Part shown: piece after piece, positions 61,972-64,000 of the stretch
Layout of the letters: each line of letters opens with the position of its first letter
Numbering within the stretch: the first letter of the stretch is position 1
Origin: CAVRTM01 sp963724015
GTDB taxonomy: Bacteria > Actinomycetota > Actinomycetes > Actinomycetales > Dermatophilaceae
Reading direction: 5' to 3'
NCBI GenBank assembly: GCA_963724015.1
Contig: CAVRTM010000014.1
Coordinates: forward strand, 248,001-312,000
Length of the DNA stretch: 64,000 nucleotides
Made by a program: the position numbers and the translations under genes
Notes under the pieces: generated by a model
The model's input: only the letters and a program-made list of their open reading frames with translations
Database searches by the model: none
Told to the model about the DNA's origin: nothing

Positions 61972-63714
61972 ATGCTGCGTGAGATCCGGATCCAGAACCT
62001 CGGTGTCATCGACGACGCCGTCCTGGAGCTGAGCGCCGGCCTCAACGTCGTCACGGGGGAGACGGGTGCCGGCAAGACGATGGTCGTGTCCGGGCTGGGG
62101 CTGCTGCTCGGCGCACGCGCCGACGCCGCGCTCGTGCGCACCGGCGCCCGCAGCGCCGTGGTCGAGGGCACGGTCGACGTCGAGGAGACCCACCCGGCAG
62201 CTGCCCGCGCCGCCGACGCGGGGGGCGACGTGGCGGACGGGCTGATCCTGGCCCGCACCGTGTCGGCCGAGGGGCGCTCCAAGGCCCACGTCGGCGGCCG
62301 CACCGCACCGGTCAGCGTGCTCAGCGAGCTCGGCGAGATGCTCGTGGCCGTGCACGGCCAGTCCGACCAGTGGCGGCTGCGGCAGCCCGAGCAGCACCGG
62401 GTGGTGCTCGACCGGTTCGCCGGAGCCGGGGTGCAGACCGCCCTGGCCGACTACGCCGGCCGCTACGACGACTACCACCAGGTGGCAGCGGAGGTGGCCC
62501 GCCTGCGCGGCCTGGCCCGCGACCGGGCCCGCGAGGTCGACGTGCTGCGCGCGGCCCTGGAGGAGATCGAGGCGGTCGACCCCCAGCCGGGCGAGGACCT
62601 CGAGCTGCGGGCCGAGGACGGGCGGCTCGCCCACGCCGACGGCCTGCGGGCCAGCGCCGCCCAGGCCCACGCCCTGCTCTCCGGCGACGACGACGGGCTC
62701 GGTGCCGGCGCGGCGGGAGTCTCCGAGCAGCTGGCCGAGGCGCACGCCGCGATCAGCGGCATGGCCGAGCACGACCCGGCCATGCTCGACCTCGCCCGCC
62801 GCCTGCAGGAGCTGGGCTACCTCGCCGCGGACCTCGGGGGAGACCTCGCGGCGTACCTCGCAGGGGTGGAGGTCGACCCCGCCCGGCTGGCCTGGGTCCA
62901 GCAACGCCGCGCCGAGCTCGCACGGCTGCAGCGCAAGTACGGCGACACGATCGACGAGGTGCTGGCCTGGGCCAAGGAGTCCGCGGCCCGGCTGGACGAG
63001 CTCGAGGGCGCTGACGACCGCGCCTCGGAGCTCGAGGCGAGGCTGGAGACGCTCCGCGGCGAGCTCGCCGCGTCGGCGGGAACGCTCAGCGCGGCACGCC
63101 GGAAGGCCGCGGTGACCTTCGGCAAGCGGGTGACCACCGAGCTGTCCCACCTGGCGATGGGCAAGGCGGTGGTGCAGGCCGCGCTGGGCCGCCGTCCCGA
63201 TGCTGACGGGCTGGTGCTGCCGGGAGCCGCGGAGCCCGTGCGGTTCACCCGCCACGGCGTCGACGACGTCGAGATCGTGCTCGCCGCCAATCCGGGCGCC
63301 CCGGCACGCAGCGTCGCCAAGGCGGCGTCCGGCGGTGAGCTGTCCCGCGTCATGCTCGCCCTCGAGGTGGTCACCGGCAGCGGCGACGTGCCGACGTTCG
63401 TCTTCGACGAGGTCGACGCCGGTGTCGGCGGCAAGGCCGCCCTGGACGTCGGCGCCCGCCTGGCCGCGCTCGCCGGCGGCGCGCAGGTGATCGTCGTCAC
63501 CCACCTGGCCCAGGTCGCCGCGTTCGCCGACCAGCACCTGGTGGTGCGCAAGACCGACGACGGCCACGTCACGGCGTCCGGGGTGGTCGCCGTCACCGGC
63601 GAGGAGCGGCTGCGGGAGCTGGCCCGGATGATGGCCGGCACGCCCGACTCCGAGATCGCGGTCGAGCACGCCCGCGAGCTGCTCGAGCAGGCCCGCGCCG
63701 GCCGCGGACGCTGA
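61972..63714 (+). CDS. recN: DNA repair protein RecN
   Basis: Intact, 580 aa, SMC-like ATPase of double-strand-break repair. Walker A LNVVTGETGAGKTMVVSGLG near residue 33, coiled-coil arms (residues about 160-380), signature KAASGGELSRVMLALEVV and Walker B TFVFDEVDAGVGGKAALDVG, then VIVVTHLAQVAAFADQHLVV. Own promoter with a -10 next to the ATG; conserved order tlyA-nadK-recN-steA. Confidence 0.97.
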   Translation: MLREIRIQNLGVIDDAVLELSAGLNVVTGETGAGKTMVVSGLGLLLGARADAALVRTGARSAVVEGTVDVEETHPAAARAADAGGDVADGLILARTVSAEGRSKAHVGGRTAPVSVLSELGEMLVAVHGQSDQWRLRQPEQHRVVLDRFAGAGVQTALADYAGRYDDYHQVAAEVARLRGLARDRAREVDVLRAALEEIEAVDPQPGEDLELRAEDGRLAHADGLRASAAQAHALLSGDDDGLGAGAAGVSEQLAEAHAAISGMAEHDPAMLDLARRLQELGYLAADLGGDLAAYLAGVEVDPARLAWVQQRRAELARLQRKYGDTIDEVLAWAKESAARLDELEGADDRASELEARLETLRGELAASAGTLSAARRKAAVTFGKRVTTELSHLAMGKAVVQAALGRRPDADGLVLPGAAEPVRFTRHGVDDVEIVLAANPGAPARSVAKAASGGELSRVMLALEVVTGSGDVPTFVFDEVDAGVGGKAALDVGARLAALAGGAQVIVVTHLAQVAAFADQHLVVRKTDDGHVTASGVVAVTGEERLRELARMMAGTPDSEIAVEHARELLEQARAGRGR

Positions 63715-63784
63715 GCGCCGGCGATGGCAGCGCGGCCGCGTCGCGCGCGGAGGGGGTGCCCGACCCGTGGCACGATGGTCGGCG

Positions 63785-64000
63785 ATGTCCCTCTCCCTTC
63801 GTCGGCCACGCCGAGAGCCCGACCTGCCCGGTGTCCATGGGCACGGTGCGCGTCGACGCGCGCACCAAGGACCTCACCAAGCGGCTGCGCCCCGGCGACA
63901 TCGCGGTGATCGACCACCAGGACATCGACCGGGTGAGCGCCGAGGCGCTGCTGGCCTGCCGGCCCGCCGCCGTCGTCAACGCCTCGCTGTCGATCTCCGG
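63785..64000 (+). CDS. steA: SteA-like septum/cell-separation protein, N-terminus (partial; one +1 break)
   Basis: The first 72 codons reach the window edge. MSLSLRRPRREPDLPG then MGTVRVDARTKDLTKRLRPG, DIAVIDHQDIDRVSAEALLA and CRPAAVVNASLSISG match the actinobacterial SteA/Rv1697 family (Pfam thiamine-pyrophosphokinase-like fold), which in corynebacteria forms a complex with SteB needed for daughter-cell separation. One extra base near 63832 (GGT/GGG or an equivalent) breaks the frame after residue 16. It always follows recN. Confidence 0.85.
   Translation, partial: MSLSLRRPRREPDLPGVHGHGARRRAHQGPHQAAAPRRHRGDRPPGHRPGERRGAAGLPARRRRQRLAVDLR

Overview
The window is high-GC actinobacterial chromosome, most like Micrococcales (an Intrasporangiaceae-type relative is my best guess from the 16S text and from gene order; this is inference). 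It is almost entirely housekeeping and almost all on the + strand. I see no prophage, insertion sequence, CRISPR array or tRNA gene.

Layout. 0-7 kb: end of the division and cell-wall (dcw) cluster: ftsQ (partial), ftsZ, pgeF, yggS-type PLP protein, sepF, yggT, wag31/divIVA, then a DksA/TraR zinc-finger protein, lspA and a RluA-family pseudouridine synthase. 8.3-11.9 kb: dnaE. 11.9-17.3 kb: mixed strands: FAD monooxygenase (-), S9A oligopeptidase (+), rtcB (-), FetB-like permease (-). 17.4-23.8 kb: histidine cluster hisD-hisC-hisB-unknown-hisH-priA followed by a RidA-type protein and an SseB-type protein. 23.9-26 kb: DUF952 (-), MFS transporter, DUF1844 (-). 26-33.7 kb: infC-rpmI-rplT-tsnR-type methyltransferase, PAS histidine kinase, pheS-pheT, and an SDR. 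34.5-43 kb: the complete arginine operon argC-J-B-D-F-R-G-H, with a candidate ArgR operator over the argC promoter. 43-48.9 kb: a 96-aa unknown, a mycobacterial Sdh1-type sdhC-sdhA-sdhB set, 3-methyladenine glycosylase and tyrS. 49-55 kb: one rRNA operon (16S-23S-5S) with promoters, a 23S processing stem and a strong terminator. 55-64 kb: TPR protein, small SSB paralog, HAD phosphatase, coiled-coil/histone-H1-like protein, a 145-aa conserved protein, tlyA, nadK, recN and the start of steA. Gene order matches Mycobacterium tuberculosis blocks (ftsQ to wag31; infC to pheT to arg; mpg-tyrS; Rv1691-like to tlyA-nadK-recN-steA), with the rRNA operon sitting inside the last block.

Most important caution. 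About seventy reading-frame breaks disrupt genes that must be functional (ftsZ, infC, rpmI, pheS, pheT, his, arg). Nearly all are repaired by removing one base, and where conserved residues fix the position, the extra base is at the third position of a codon: a codon XYN is written XYN1N2, with XYN1 and XYN2 synonymous (GTC/GTT, CCC/CCG, GGG/GGC, TCG/TCC and so on). This looks like two alleles of synonymous SNPs both kept in a consensus, not like homopolymer error or real pseudogenes. I therefore annotate these genes end to end and give the approximate break positions.

Regulation visible in the sequence: non-AUG (ATC) start and attenuator-like hairpin for infC; a repeated pattern of a TANNNT -10 box 6-8 nt upstream of ATG/GTG with little or no usable ribosome-binding site (pgeF, dnaE, S9A peptidase, hisD, histidine kinase, argC, recN), suggesting leaderless mRNAs; and several strong intrinsic hairpins.
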